From Paenibacillus jilunlii (GTDB taxonomy: Bacteria; Bacillota; Bacilli; Paenibacillales; Paenibacillaceae): a DNA stretch of 64,000 nucleotides. Position 1 is the stretch's first letter; the number at the start of each line of letters is the position of its first letter. Below the pieces are notes generated by a model, which made no database searches, was not told the origin of the DNA, and saw nothing but the letters and a program-made list of their open reading frames with translations. The translations under genes and the position numbers were made by a program. Location of the stretch: positions 646,344-710,343 of the forward strand of contig NZ_FNGM01000001.1 in the NCBI RefSeq assembly GCF_900102965.1. The letters are read 5' to 3'. Below, piece after piece: positions 37,381-45,979 of this stretch.

Positions 37381-38544
37381 ATGGGAGCGATAAGCGAAAT
37401 TTTCAAAAAGAATATCCGCCAATACGGCATGATCATTGCGTTGATTTTTATCTCGATTTTCTTTCAAATTCTTACAGACGGCATTCTGCTCAAGCCGCTT
37501 AATGTAACCAACCTGATCCTGCAGAACAGCTATATTCTGGTGCTGGCCATCGGGATGGTGCTGGTGATCATCACGGGGCATATCGATCTCTCAGTCGGTT
37601 CAGTTGCTGCTTTTATCGGGGCGCTGTCAGCGATTATGATGGTGGATATGCAGATGAATCCGGTGCTGGCGGTTATTCTCTCGCTGCTGATGGGCGCGCT
37701 GGTTGGAGCCTGGCAGGGCTTCTGGGTGGCCTATATCAAAATCCCCGCCTTCATCGTGACCCTGGCCGGTATGCTGCTGTTCCGCGGGCTGACGATGATC
37801 GTGCTGAACGGGCAATCCATCGCGCCTTTCCCCAAAAGCTTTCAAAAGATCAGCTCCGGCTTCATCCCGGATATCTCGGGCGGCAGCTCGCTGAATGTGC
37901 TGACATTAATTGTGGGGATTGTGCTGTCCGTACTGGTCGTGTACCAGGAATTCCGCAACCGTAAAATTTCTGTGAAATACGGTTTCGAGCAATCCTCCGT
38001 CTGGCTGTCTGTTGCCAAAGCTGCTGCGCTGGTGATTGTCATTAACTTGTTCACAATGGTACTTGCCCAATATAACGGGATTCCGAACATCCTGGTCATC
38101 CTGCTGGTGCTGATCGTCATTTATTCCTTTGTCATGAATCATATGACGATGGGGCGGCATATCTATGCTCTGGGCGGCAACGAAAAAGCAGCCAGCCTCT
38201 CGGGTGTCAAAACCAAACGCGTCACCTTCTGGGTTTTCGTCAACATGGGTGTGCTTGCTGCGTTGTCCGGTCTGGTGTTCGCGGCACGTCTGAACTCGGC
38301 AACTCCCAAAGCAGGCACCAACTTCGAGCTGGATGCCATTGCCGCCTGTTTCATCGGAGGCGCTTCCGCGTCCGGCGGGATTGGCACAGTAGTTGGCGCC
38401 ATCATCGGCGGTCTGGTCATGGGCGTGATGAACAACGGCATGTCCCTCGTCGGCCTCGGGGTCGATTGGCAGCAGGGCATCAAAGGTCTCGTGCTGCTGC
38501 TGGCAGTGGGCTTTGACATTTACAACAAGTCGAAGACGGCGTAG
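37381..38544 (+). CDS. mmsB: Multiple-sugar ABC importer permease (MmsB/GguB-type)
   Basis: The 387-residue CUT2 permease has about ten helices: VLVIITGHIDLSVGSVAAF (first conserved segment), IPAFIVTLAGMLLFRGLTM and GGNEKAASLSGVKTKRVTFW near the C-terminal coupling loop. The length, longer than RbsC-type permeases, fits the MmsB group. It completes the SBP-ATPase-permease operon. Confidence 0.93.
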   Translation: MGAISEIFKKNIRQYGMIIALIFISIFFQILTDGILLKPLNVTNLILQNSYILVLAIGMVLVIITGHIDLSVGSVAAFIGALSAIMMVDMQMNPVLAVILSLLMGALVGAWQGFWVAYIKIPAFIVTLAGMLLFRGLTMIVLNGQSIAPFPKSFQKISSGFIPDISGGSSLNVLTLIVGIVLSVLVVYQEFRNRKISVKYGFEQSSVWLSVAKAAALVIVINLFTMVLAQYNGIPNILVILLVLIVIYSFVMNHMTMGRHIYALGGNEKAASLSGVKTKRVTFWVFVNMGVLAALSGLVFAARLNSATPKAGTNFELDAIAACFIGGASASGGIGTVVGAIIGGLVMGVMNNGMSLVGLGVDWQQGIKGLVLLLAVGFDIYNKSKTA

Positions 38545-38668
38545 GTGATAAGCTGGAACGTGAAGAGTGAAGATAGCGGTTAGGAGATAGTTTCGCCGAT
38601 TTGGGTTAATAATAGATACGCATTTGGATATCCTATTCCCATAACCCGGAAGAAACGAGGCGATAAGC

Positions 38669-39160
38669 ATGTCAACTTTGGACAAAAATCATCAGGAAGC
38701 TGTCGAGACGGTACGAGAACTTATCAAGGGTATTGATACTGCAATGCTCACAACGATCTCGGAAGAAGGTCTGGTATCCCGTCCCATGAAGACTCAGGAG
38801 GTTGAGTTTGACGGAGACCTGTGGTTCATGACGAAGAAGGACACCAGCAAGTTCGGGGAAATTATCCATGATCCAAGGGTTAATGTTGTGTACGCTGACA
38901 AATCCTATGTTTCCATCCGCGGAACAGCGAAGATCGTGGAGGATCTGGAGAAGAAGAAAGAATTTTGGAGTGCAGGGTATAACACGTTCCTGAAGACCAC
39001 CTATGATGACCCGGACGTGATCCTGATTCAGGTTCATGCCGAAGCCGCAGAATATTGGAAGAGCGGTAACCTGGCGGAGATGGCGACTTACATGTTCAAA
39101 CGAATCACCAATCAGGATACGGAGAAGTCGGATCTTAACAAGACGATTGAATTAGAATAA
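38669..39160 (+). CDS. Pyridoxamine 5'-phosphate oxidase-related protein (general stress protein 26-like)
   Basis: The 163-residue protein has the split-barrel flavin-binding fold: AMLTTISEEGLVSRPMKTQ, LWFMTKKDTSKFGEI, VNVVYADKSYVSIRGTAKI and a C-terminal VHAEAAEYW. Related stress proteins bind FMN or F420-like cofactors; enzymatic activity is unknown. GAGG lies 8 nt before the ATG. Monocistronic, with a bidirectional terminator shared with the converging TetR gene. Confidence 0.87.
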   Translation: MSTLDKNHQEAVETVRELIKGIDTAMLTTISEEGLVSRPMKTQEVEFDGDLWFMTKKDTSKFGEIIHDPRVNVVYADKSYVSIRGTAKIVEDLEKKKEFWSAGYNTFLKTTYDDPDVILIQVHAEAAEYWKSGNLAEMATYMFKRITNQDTEKSDLNKTIELE

Positions 39161-39172
39161 TTATTTTTGAGG

Positions 39173-39223
39173 AAAAATGCCCTCCGCCGCCGGAATCCTC
39201 CAGCGGCAGGAGGGCATCTTTTT
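39173..39223. terminator. Bidirectional terminator
   Basis: ATGCCCTCC pairs with GGAGGGCAT, with further GCCGC/GCGGC pairing inside; A and T runs flank both sides. It serves the converging PNPOx-like and TetR genes. Confidence 0.88.
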
Positions 39224-39255
39224 GCTGATCTATCATACGGGTAGCGGCAGTGTAC

Positions 39256-39858
39256 TTATTCGGAATAAGAGACTTGCGGATTGAACATGTGGAAGCCGCC
39301 CGTGATTAGCGGCATTACCCGCTCTGCCAATTCGGAGGTAGGCTCTAATCTTCCTTCCAGATTCCAGCGGTAGGTTACTCCATATAAGGACCAGCTTAGC
39401 AGAGTGGCTGCAGTTGCAAGCGAGTTCGGGTCTGTAGTCGCGTCTGATCTGGAGATCAGCTGAAGGATAAGTTTCTCGAGATGCACCTTGATATTCTCCT
39501 CAAGCAAGAGAGCCACAGAATCATATTTTTTGAAACAGCGGTGACTGGTTCCATGATAATTGCATAATGCTACGATAAGCTCCTGGAGAGTCTTCTCTGT
39601 CAACGGTCCTTCCGTATCGATTTTATTAAGGACCATATTCGTAAAGGCGTCTAATAAAAAGGCTTCAAACAGCGCATATTTATCCTGAAAATGAGCATAA
39701 AAGGTCGCCCGGTTAATGGTGGCGGCCTTGGTAATGTCTCCGACGGTTATGGAGTTGAAGTCTATAATATTCAATTGCCGGACGAAGGCATCCAGAATTA
39801 ATTGACGCGTCCGGATGACACGCGGGTCGTTTGGGTTGGGGGGAAGTACGCCAGCCAT
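39256..39858 (-). CDS. TetR/AcrR family transcriptional regulator
   Basis: The 200-residue protein has an N-terminal TetR HTH (about residues 15-62): RTRQLILDAFVRQL, ITVGDITKAATINRATFYAHF and QDKYALFEAF. A ligand-binding helical domain with a TetR_C-like end follows. It is divergent from an Old Yellow Enzyme gene 217 nt away and probably controls it. AAAGGGG precedes the ATG on the minus strand. Confidence 0.88.
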   Translation of the reverse strand: MAGVLPPNPNDPRVIRTRQLILDAFVRQLNIIDFNSITVGDITKAATINRATFYAHFQDKYALFEAFLLDAFTNMVLNKIDTEGPLTEKTLQELIVALCNYHGTSHRCFKKYDSVALLLEENIKVHLEKLILQLISRSDATTDPNSLATAATLLSWSLYGVTYRWNLEGRLEPTSELAERVMPLITGGFHMFNPQVSYSE

Positions 39859-40075
39859 CTTTTAAACACCCCTTTCAGTAAAGATTATAATCCTCTTATT
39901 ATAAACAGGTAATCAATAGACAACAATTAGTATCTCTTAATGCGACAGTTTTTTTCACTTCTTGCTTAAGCAACAACTCGGGCAGATTGTTGGTTGAAGG
40001 GCAGGCTGGTGCTTGTTACTATTGCTTTCATACCCGCTCTGAGAATCATCATTGAACCTATAGGAGGCGTTATAC

Positions 40076-41185
40076 ATGACCGAACAACAGGAGCAAATCT
40101 ACTCCCTGGAGACCTTATTTGAACCGTATACGATTCATCAATTAACTGTACCTAACCGGATTGTAATGTCACCGATGGCGCGTGCTTTTTCACCGGAGGG
40201 AGTGCCGGGTGAGGATATGGCAGCTTATTACCGCCGCCGTGCAGAGAATGAGGTGGGGCTTATCATCACCGTAGGGATGATTGACCATCCGGCTGCAACC
40301 AGTGATCCGGGACTTCCTAATATCTTTGGAGAAGCCGCTATGAACGGCTGGCGTGAAGTGATCAGACAGGTTCATGAAGCCGGCGGGAGGATTGTACCGC
40401 AATTGTCGCATATGGGAATGATTCGTTCCATGGGTTCCCAGCCTTACCCGGATGCTCCATCGATTGGACCCTCGGGACTCGATATGCAGGGGAACAAGAT
40501 AAGCGAGCCGATGACGGAAGAAGAAATAGCCAAGGTCATTCAGGCCTATGCCGATGCCGCAGTGAATGCACAGCAGGCAGGCTTCGACGGGATAGAGCTT
40601 TCCGGCGGCCACGGCTTATTGATTGACCAATTCTTCTGGGAAAAAACCAATCAGCGGACGGACCGTTATGGCGGCGATTTCCTGAAGCGTACCCGGTTTG
40701 CAGCCGAGGTTGTCCAGGCTGTCCGCGCTGCAGTCGGCCCGGATTATCCGGTTTCCATACGGTTGTCCCAGTGGAAAATGGGGGATTACACAGCGAAGCT
40801 GGTGGATACACCGGAGCAGCTCGAGCAATTCCTGAATGTACTGGTACAAGCAGGGGTGGATATCTTCCACATCTCGACGCGCCGGTTCTGGGACCCGGAA
40901 TTCGCAGGCTCGGAGCTGGGCCTAGCCGGTTGGGTGAAGAAGCTCACCGGGAAGACAACGATTGCTGTCGGTTCTGTAGGCATGGACAATGATCCCGCGG
41001 AAGGAGAGGAAGCGGACCACCAAGGAATGGAGGAACTGCTGAAGCGGCTGGACAACCAAGAGTTTGATTTAATAGCGGTCGGACGCGCGCTCCTGGGTGA
41101 TCCGGCATGGGCGAAGAAAATCCGGGAGGGCAGGTTGGAGGAGATTCAAGCCTTTACTCCTGATGCGGCGGCAAAACTGTATTGA
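40076..41185 (+). CDS. NADH:flavin oxidoreductase (Old Yellow Enzyme family)
   Basis: The 369-residue FMN-dependent TIM-barrel enzyme has VPNRIVMSPMARAF near the N terminus, QLSHMG as the FMN-binding strand, GFDGIELSGGHGLLIDQFFW with substrate His, and TNQRTDRYGG. Family members reduce activated alkenes, quinones or nitro compounds and are often induced by electrophiles. The divergent TetR gene probably senses such a compound. AGGAGG lies before the ATG. Confidence 0.9.
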   Translation: MTEQQEQIYSLETLFEPYTIHQLTVPNRIVMSPMARAFSPEGVPGEDMAAYYRRRAENEVGLIITVGMIDHPAATSDPGLPNIFGEAAMNGWREVIRQVHEAGGRIVPQLSHMGMIRSMGSQPYPDAPSIGPSGLDMQGNKISEPMTEEEIAKVIQAYADAAVNAQQAGFDGIELSGGHGLLIDQFFWEKTNQRTDRYGGDFLKRTRFAAEVVQAVRAAVGPDYPVSIRLSQWKMGDYTAKLVDTPEQLEQFLNVLVQAGVDIFHISTRRFWDPEFAGSELGLAGWVKKLTGKTTIAVGSVGMDNDPAEGEEADHQGMEELLKRLDNQEFDLIAVGRALLGDPAWAKKIREGRLEEIQAFTPDAAAKLY

Positions 41186-41194
41186 AGCACAAAT

Positions 41195-41247
41195 AACCCA
41201 AACAAGCAGATTAAGGCAGCCGTCCTTGATCTGCTTGTTTGGGTTTA
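41195..41247. terminator. Bidirectional terminator
   Basis: AACCCAAACAAGCAGAT and its complement form a long stem between the converging OYE and MFS genes. Confidence 0.88.
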
Positions 41248-41262
41248 ATACGGCACTGGCTA

Positions 41263-42489
41263 TTACCCCTTCTCCGCCGTATACGTATTCTGGGTCCGGA
41301 GGACGGGGAAGAGCCAGTACATCCAGATCACAGAGATGACAAGAGTACCGAGCCCGCCAATAACTGTCGCAGGCACGGCACCGACCAGTCCGGCCATCGT
41401 ACCCGACTCAAATTCGCCCAGCTGGTTCGAGGTGCCGATGAACAGCGAGTTGACGGCGTTGACACGGCCTTGCATCTCCTGCGGCGTGTTGACCTGAACG
41501 AGCGTCGAACGGATTACGACACTTACGACGTCGGAAGCGCCGATGAGGAACAACGCGAAGAGCGAGAGCCAGAGGTTGTGGGACACACCGAACAGGATTG
41601 TCGCCAAGGCGAACACAACGAGAGCGGCGAATAGTGTCTTACCAATCGCTCTCTCCACCGAATACCGGGTTAAGATCAGCGAGACGACGATCGCCCCTAC
41701 CGCTGGCGCCGAGCGCAGCAGACCAAGACCGAGTGAACCGGTCTTCAGGATATCCTCGGCGAAGATCGGCAGCAGGGCAGTTGCGCCGCCAAGCAGCACG
41801 GCGAACAGGTCGAGCGAAATGGTGCCGAGAATGATTTTTCGGGCAAATACAAACCGCAGCCCGCTGAGGAACGTGTCCATATTGACGGCGTCCAGCTTCT
41901 TCACGAAGTGAACAGTCTTGACGAAGAAGATCAGAACAGTCGATACCAGGAGCGCGGCCAGCGACGCAATGTAGGCAGCGGCGGTACCCCAGACTACGAG
42001 CACACCTCCGAGAGACGGACCAACAATCATCGCAGTCTGCATCGCCGAGGCAGACCAGGCTGCCGCCTTCGGCAGCTGTTCGCGGTCCACGATGTCCGGC
42101 ACAAGTGCTGCCGAGGCAGGGCCTTCGAAGGTGCGGCATGCACCCAGAATGGCGGCGGCGGTCAGCAGATGAAGCGAGCCCAGCCAGCCTTGCATACTGC
42201 CGAGGACAAGGAGCAGGACCACAACGCTCTCCATAAGCTGACAGAGATAGACAATAGTACGGCGGTCATAGCGGTCCGCGATCTGGCCGGCCGGCAGCGT
42301 CAGCAGCAGCATGGGCAGGAATTGTGCCAGGCCGACGAGGCCAAGCTGGAAGGCGCTGTCAGTCAGCGCATACATCTGCCAGCCGATGGCGACAGACAGC
42401 ATTTGAAAAGCGCTGGTCGAAAATATCCGCGCGATCCACAGTCGCAGGAACGAGCGGTTATGTAGCACGGACGAGCCGTTTGGATTCAA
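41263..42489 (-). CDS. MFS transporter (EntS/MFS_3-like exporter)
   Basis: The 408-residue 12-helix transporter starts at TTG with GAGAGGA upstream. MFS signatures include GQIADRYDRRTIVYL between helices 2 and 3 and FEGPASAALVPDIV after helix 4, as in the MFS_3 group that exports siderophores or drugs. It lies 22 nt downstream of a TrmB-like regulator on the same strand, so the regulator likely controls its own operon including this exporter. Substrate unknown. Confidence 0.88.
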   Translation of the reverse strand: MNPNGSSVLHNRSFLRLWIARIFSTSAFQMLSVAIGWQMYALTDSAFQLGLVGLAQFLPMLLLTLPAGQIADRYDRRTIVYLCQLMESVVVLLLVLGSMQGWLGSLHLLTAAAILGACRTFEGPASAALVPDIVDREQLPKAAAWSASAMQTAMIVGPSLGGVLVVWGTAAAYIASLAALLVSTVLIFFVKTVHFVKKLDAVNMDTFLSGLRFVFARKIILGTISLDLFAVLLGGATALLPIFAEDILKTGSLGLGLLRSAPAVGAIVVSLILTRYSVERAIGKTLFAALVVFALATILFGVSHNLWLSLFALFLIGASDVVSVVIRSTLVQVNTPQEMQGRVNAVNSLFIGTSNQLGEFESGTMAGLVGAVPATVIGGLGTLVISVIWMYWLFPVLRTQNTYTAEKG

Positions 42490-42511
42490 TGCAAGTCATC
42501 CTCTCTTGATA

Positions 42512-43306
42512 TCAGGTATTCAAGTTCTTCGGGTGCATCTCGGGGTGCTCTTGCCGGATCAGGGCGTAATCCTTCCCGTATCGTTCCTCCAGCTCCCTGG
42601 CAAAATCCTTCTCGATCCGCATCATCACCACATCGTGGAAATACGAGGTTTGCAGCACGTTCAGCACCGCCGGGTGGTTGCTCTCCAGCGCTGTTGCCGG
42701 TGCGTGTCGGCTGAAGCTGCCGAGGATCACCATATCCTTGTCCAGCAGCATGGAGAAGTTCCGTGATTTATGCGGACCACCGGGCGGCACACTATGTACG
42801 ATAACGCGCTTTAGCTCCGTCGGCGCTTCACCGATGACCATCAGATGAACGGCGGTTCCCCGACGCTCGGCTGCGAGCAGCGATTCCTCAACCCGGTGCA
42901 GGTCCTCTGCCCAGAGATCGACCAGAATCTCCTCCCTGGCATTGGCGGCGAGGCGGCGGATCGCCAGATCCACTTGCTGATCTCCCTTCCAGTTACTGAA
43001 GAAGGGCGGCGTATCCGGCAGAGGGGTCAGCTCATTCTCCAGTATGCGGGCAGTGCGTTCGAACTCGGATTGAAGCAGTTTCACCACTTGTCCGATCGGG
43101 ATCGCCGCGAATCTAACCGGTTCCCCTTCTTCGGCACGGCAGACACCTTTCTCCACCAGGCCGCGGAGTGCGGCATACACGTTGGAGCGTGAAACGGATA
43201 CCTGCTTAGAGACCTCGTAGCCTGAGGAGGGCGGCTGACCGTGCAGCGCCAGATAGCAGCGGGCTTCGAGATCGGACAAACCGAGTTTCCGTAGGGCTTC
43301 AATCAT
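42512..43306 (-). CDS. TrmB-like transcriptional regulator
   Basis: The 264-residue protein has an N-terminal winged HTH of the TrmB type (LGLSDLEARCYLALHGQ, SGYEVSKQVSVSRSNVYAAL, EKGVCRAEEG) and a C-terminal phospholipase-D-like effector domain (about 120-240) with REEILVDLWAEDL. TrmB-type regulators bind sugars or other small ligands. AAGGAGG lies 6 nt before the ATG. A perfect 16-bp palindrome sits about 43 nt upstream and is a good operator candidate. Confidence 0.87.
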   Translation of the reverse strand: MIEALRKLGLSDLEARCYLALHGQPPSSGYEVSKQVSVSRSNVYAALRGLVEKGVCRAEEGEPVRFAAIPIGQVVKLLQSEFERTARILENELTPLPDTPPFFSNWKGDQQVDLAIRRLAANAREEILVDLWAEDLHRVEESLLAAERRGTAVHLMVIGEAPTELKRVIVHSVPPGGPHKSRNFSMLLDKDMVILGSFSRHAPATALESNHPAVLNVLQTSYFHDVVMMRIEKDFARELEERYGKDYALIRQEHPEMHPKNLNT

Positions 43307-43348
43307 ATAGGGCCTCCTTTGTATTCGATAACCTTCCGATAATATAGA

Positions 43349-43364
43349 AGTATTTTAAAATACT
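43349..43364 (-). promoter_or_regulatory. Candidate operator of the TrmB-like gene
   Basis: AGTATTTTAAAATACT is a perfect 16-bp palindrome just upstream of a TATATT -10-like hexamer on the minus strand. It lies in the gene-free stretch 43307-43639. Confidence 0.5.
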
Positions 43365-43469
43365 ACTCAGCTTCTGGGTAGCTGTCAAGACTGAATTTTC
43401 AGAACAGAATGAATTCGAAGCGCATGTAGTAATTTTTAATAGGGACTAATGCACTATTTTTGTACAATT

Positions 43470-43499
43470 TTGAAGAAAAGCTTACTTCTCTGCTATAAT
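43470..43499 (+). promoter_or_regulatory. Sigma-A-type promoter of the traX-like gene
   Basis: TTGAAG and TATAAT are separated by 18 nt. The leader to the start at 43640 is about 135 nt. Confidence 0.6.
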
Positions 43500-43639
43500 G
43501 TTAGCATCATGCTTATGGAGAAGTAATGGTGAGATTGAATTCTTCAGGAGATGAGACATGATTTGGAATCCCATAGCCTTACTCGAATTGAACGACATAA
43601 GTGTGAACTGCCAGCCATTCACCCCACTGGAGGCCAGAG

Positions 43640-44308
43640 ATGCAGATTATTGCGATGCTGACCATGCTGATTGATCATATCGGCTATATATTTTTTCCGG
43701 GAGAGATGGGTTGGAGGTTTGTGGGGAGAATTGCTTTTCCAATATACTGCTACGCGCTCGTGCAAGGGCATATACATACATCATCGAGGCCGCGTTATTT
43801 GCGGAGGCTGCTCTGGATTGCGCTGTTAACACAAATTCCCTATAATCTGGCGCTTGATCCTGGAGGCTGGAATGTCGTTTTTACCTTACTGCTGTCGGCG
43901 CTTGTTCTGTTTGTTCTGGATAAGTTGCCCAATCCGTGGTACGGTATTCCTGTAGTGATTCTTGCTTTTATTCTGATGGACCGGTTGCCGCTGGATTACA
44001 ATGCTTACGGTCTGCTGCTCGTGCTGATTTTCCGTTACGTCCGCTCCTACTGGCTTATTCTGGCCCATTTCCTGCTGAACAGCATCTATCTGTTCTATTA
44101 TGGCTGGCTGGTGCAAATGCTCAGTATAGTTCCTACCCTTCTGATTGCTGGAGCCCCGGGATTCTGGCGTCTGCTGGAGAACAAACGGCTGCCGCGCTGG
44201 ATCTGGTGGTCCTTCTATCCCCTGCATTTAGCCGTGCTGGCTTTGGTGAAGATTCTGCTTTTCCAGGAATGGGTAACTATAGACTGGCGGAGTCTGTTTA
44301 CAATATAA
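43640..44308 (+). CDS. TraX family membrane protein
   Basis: The 222-residue polytopic protein opens with MLTMLIDHIGYIFFPG and RFVGRIAFPIYCYALVQG, the TraX signature (PF05857-like). About seven helices follow and the end is WIWWSFYPLHLAVLAL. TraX acetylates F-pilin in conjugative plasmids, but most chromosomal Firmicutes homologues are free-standing probable membrane acyltransferases of unknown substrate; no conjugation genes are near. GGAGG precedes the ATG. Confidence 0.87.
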   Translation: MQIIAMLTMLIDHIGYIFFPGEMGWRFVGRIAFPIYCYALVQGHIHTSSRPRYLRRLLWIALLTQIPYNLALDPGGWNVVFTLLLSALVLFVLDKLPNPWYGIPVVILAFILMDRLPLDYNAYGLLLVLIFRYVRSYWLILAHFLLNSIYLFYYGWLVQMLSIVPTLLIAGAPGFWRLLENKRLPRWIWWSFYPLHLAVLALVKILLFQEWVTIDWRSLFTI

Positions 44309-44399
44309 TCCTGCAGCGGCTGCAGAAACTTGAACCCTGATCCTCCCTCTTATGAGTTGATGGATATAGAATGCAAAATTTAACAAGAGGAGACATGCT

Positions 44400-45917
44400 A
44401 TGAAGAAAATGAAAGCAAGGACCAAGTGGTTGCTTCCGATTCTCGCATTGCTGCTGATTCTGGCAGGCTGCCAGTCGGTTGCAGGATTCGATGTCAACAA
44501 GGCGCTCCTGGGGGATCTGGATGTAAAATCTTCTGAATCCAGCACCACCTTGTCGGTGAATGCTGTACCTGCTGCCGGAATTAGCGCAGAAGATCAGAAA
44601 ATGGTGGATCTGATTAATTCCTTCTCCCTGAACATCAGCCATGTGAAGCTTCAGGACAATGGCAACATTTCCGCATCAGGAGTTGTTGGCTATAAGCAAT
44701 TATCCATTCCTTTTACATTCTTTATGGATACTACCGCTGTTGTTTTTACCGCAAAAGGTGCGAAACAGCCTTTCTACTACCCGCTTGAAGGGTACGAGGA
44801 ATCACTTGGCCTTAAAGGGTTTGACCAGAATAAAACTACTGAGCTTTCCAAGCTGCTTACCCAGTTTGTCGTTAAAAATCTGCCGAATCCCGGCGCGATC
44901 AGCGTAGCTTCTGTAAGTGAATCTGTATATGGCGAGCAGCTGAGTTTGACTAAGCTACATACGGAGATTACGGGAGAAGAAATGCCGGCATTGGTGAAAA
45001 GCTTCCTGAAATCCATTTCCAAGGATACCGAAGGGTTCACGGCATTCATCTCCGGCCTTTATGATTATCTGTATCCGCTGCTGGAAGCCAATGGTATCGG
45101 TGCAAATGAGCTCAGCGATCTGGGACTGGGCGATATTCCGCTGGAAAATAAGGAAGGTGTAGTGACTGTAGCGCATGATGCGGCTAAGTTGGCTGTAGAT
45201 GCACTTCTGCTTGTCTATGACAAACAGCTGGATAATCTCTATTCTTCCACGCCTGAACTGAAAACTGTACTCAGCAAAGATACCAAGCTGAATGTCGATC
45301 TGTACGTGGACAACGCGTTCCATATCCGCAAGCAGAATATCGATCTGAATGTCGCATTGCCAGCGAGCGAAGACCTGCCGCTTCAGAGTATTTCTCTCAA
45401 GCTGGGAACTCAGACCTGGAATGTGAACGGTCCGGTGACCGCTGATCGGATTTCTACGGAAGGCGCGCTGGATATGTCCTCCGCCGACCTGACTCCGGGA
45501 GAAACGCTAAGAAGCTTTGAGCAAGGTTCTGATCTGTACAACCTGCTCAAGAATGATATGGGGATTACCTCCAAATCCTTAGTGATTGCTCCGGATGATG
45601 ATTACTATTATCCGATTGTCGAAGGTGGCACAACCTATGTGCCGCTGCGGTATCTGGCTGAAGATCTCGATGCGGCAGTGGAATGGGATGCTGCAAACCG
45701 CGCCATTAAGGTAACCGATGATGTCTACGGTGACCAGCTGGTGTTCAAAATCGGATCTGACAAGGTTCAGATTAACGGAGCCACAGTGAAGCTTCCGCAG
45801 GCGGTGTTCATCGATGAATACGGTGATGCTTATGTGCCGCTTCGTCTGCTGGCAGAGGCGCTTCATGCCAAGGTAGAAACAGATGAGGATGGCTACATTT
45901 ATATTGACCGTCCTTAA
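44400..45917 (+). CDS. Lipoprotein with C-terminal copper-amine-oxidase-like domain
   Basis: The 505-residue lipoprotein has a basic N terminus, hydrophobic core and lipobox LAGC (Cys23). The long middle region (about 30-390) was not recognised. The C-terminal ~100 residues form the copper-amine-oxidase N-terminal-like domain: YVPLRYLAEDLDAAVEWDAA and AYVPLRLLAEALHAKVETDE. That domain is a common wall- or surface-associated module in Paenibacillus and does not imply oxidase activity. AGAGGAG precedes the ATG. Monocistronic with a terminator. Confidence 0.82.
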   Translation: MKKMKARTKWLLPILALLLILAGCQSVAGFDVNKALLGDLDVKSSESSTTLSVNAVPAAGISAEDQKMVDLINSFSLNISHVKLQDNGNISASGVVGYKQLSIPFTFFMDTTAVVFTAKGAKQPFYYPLEGYEESLGLKGFDQNKTTELSKLLTQFVVKNLPNPGAISVASVSESVYGEQLSLTKLHTEITGEEMPALVKSFLKSISKDTEGFTAFISGLYDYLYPLLEANGIGANELSDLGLGDIPLENKEGVVTVAHDAAKLAVDALLLVYDKQLDNLYSSTPELKTVLSKDTKLNVDLYVDNAFHIRKQNIDLNVALPASEDLPLQSISLKLGTQTWNVNGPVTADRISTEGALDMSSADLTPGETLRSFEQGSDLYNLLKNDMGITSKSLVIAPDDDYYYPIVEGGTTYVPLRYLAEDLDAAVEWDAANRAIKVTDDVYGDQLVFKIGSDKVQINGATVKLPQAVFIDEYGDAYVPLRLLAEALHAKVETDEDGYIYIDRP

Positions 45918-45931
45918 ACAAATATAAACAA

Positions 45932-45972
45932 CAAAAGCCGGACTCTCTTGTTAAAAGAGGCTCCGGCTTTTT
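45932..45972. terminator. Bidirectional terminator
   Basis: AAAAGCCGGA pairs with TCCGGCTTTTTT, with an inner CTCTTTT-type stem. It separates the lipoprotein gene from the converging phosphoesterase gene. Confidence 0.85.
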
Positions 45973-45979
45973 TGGAAGA

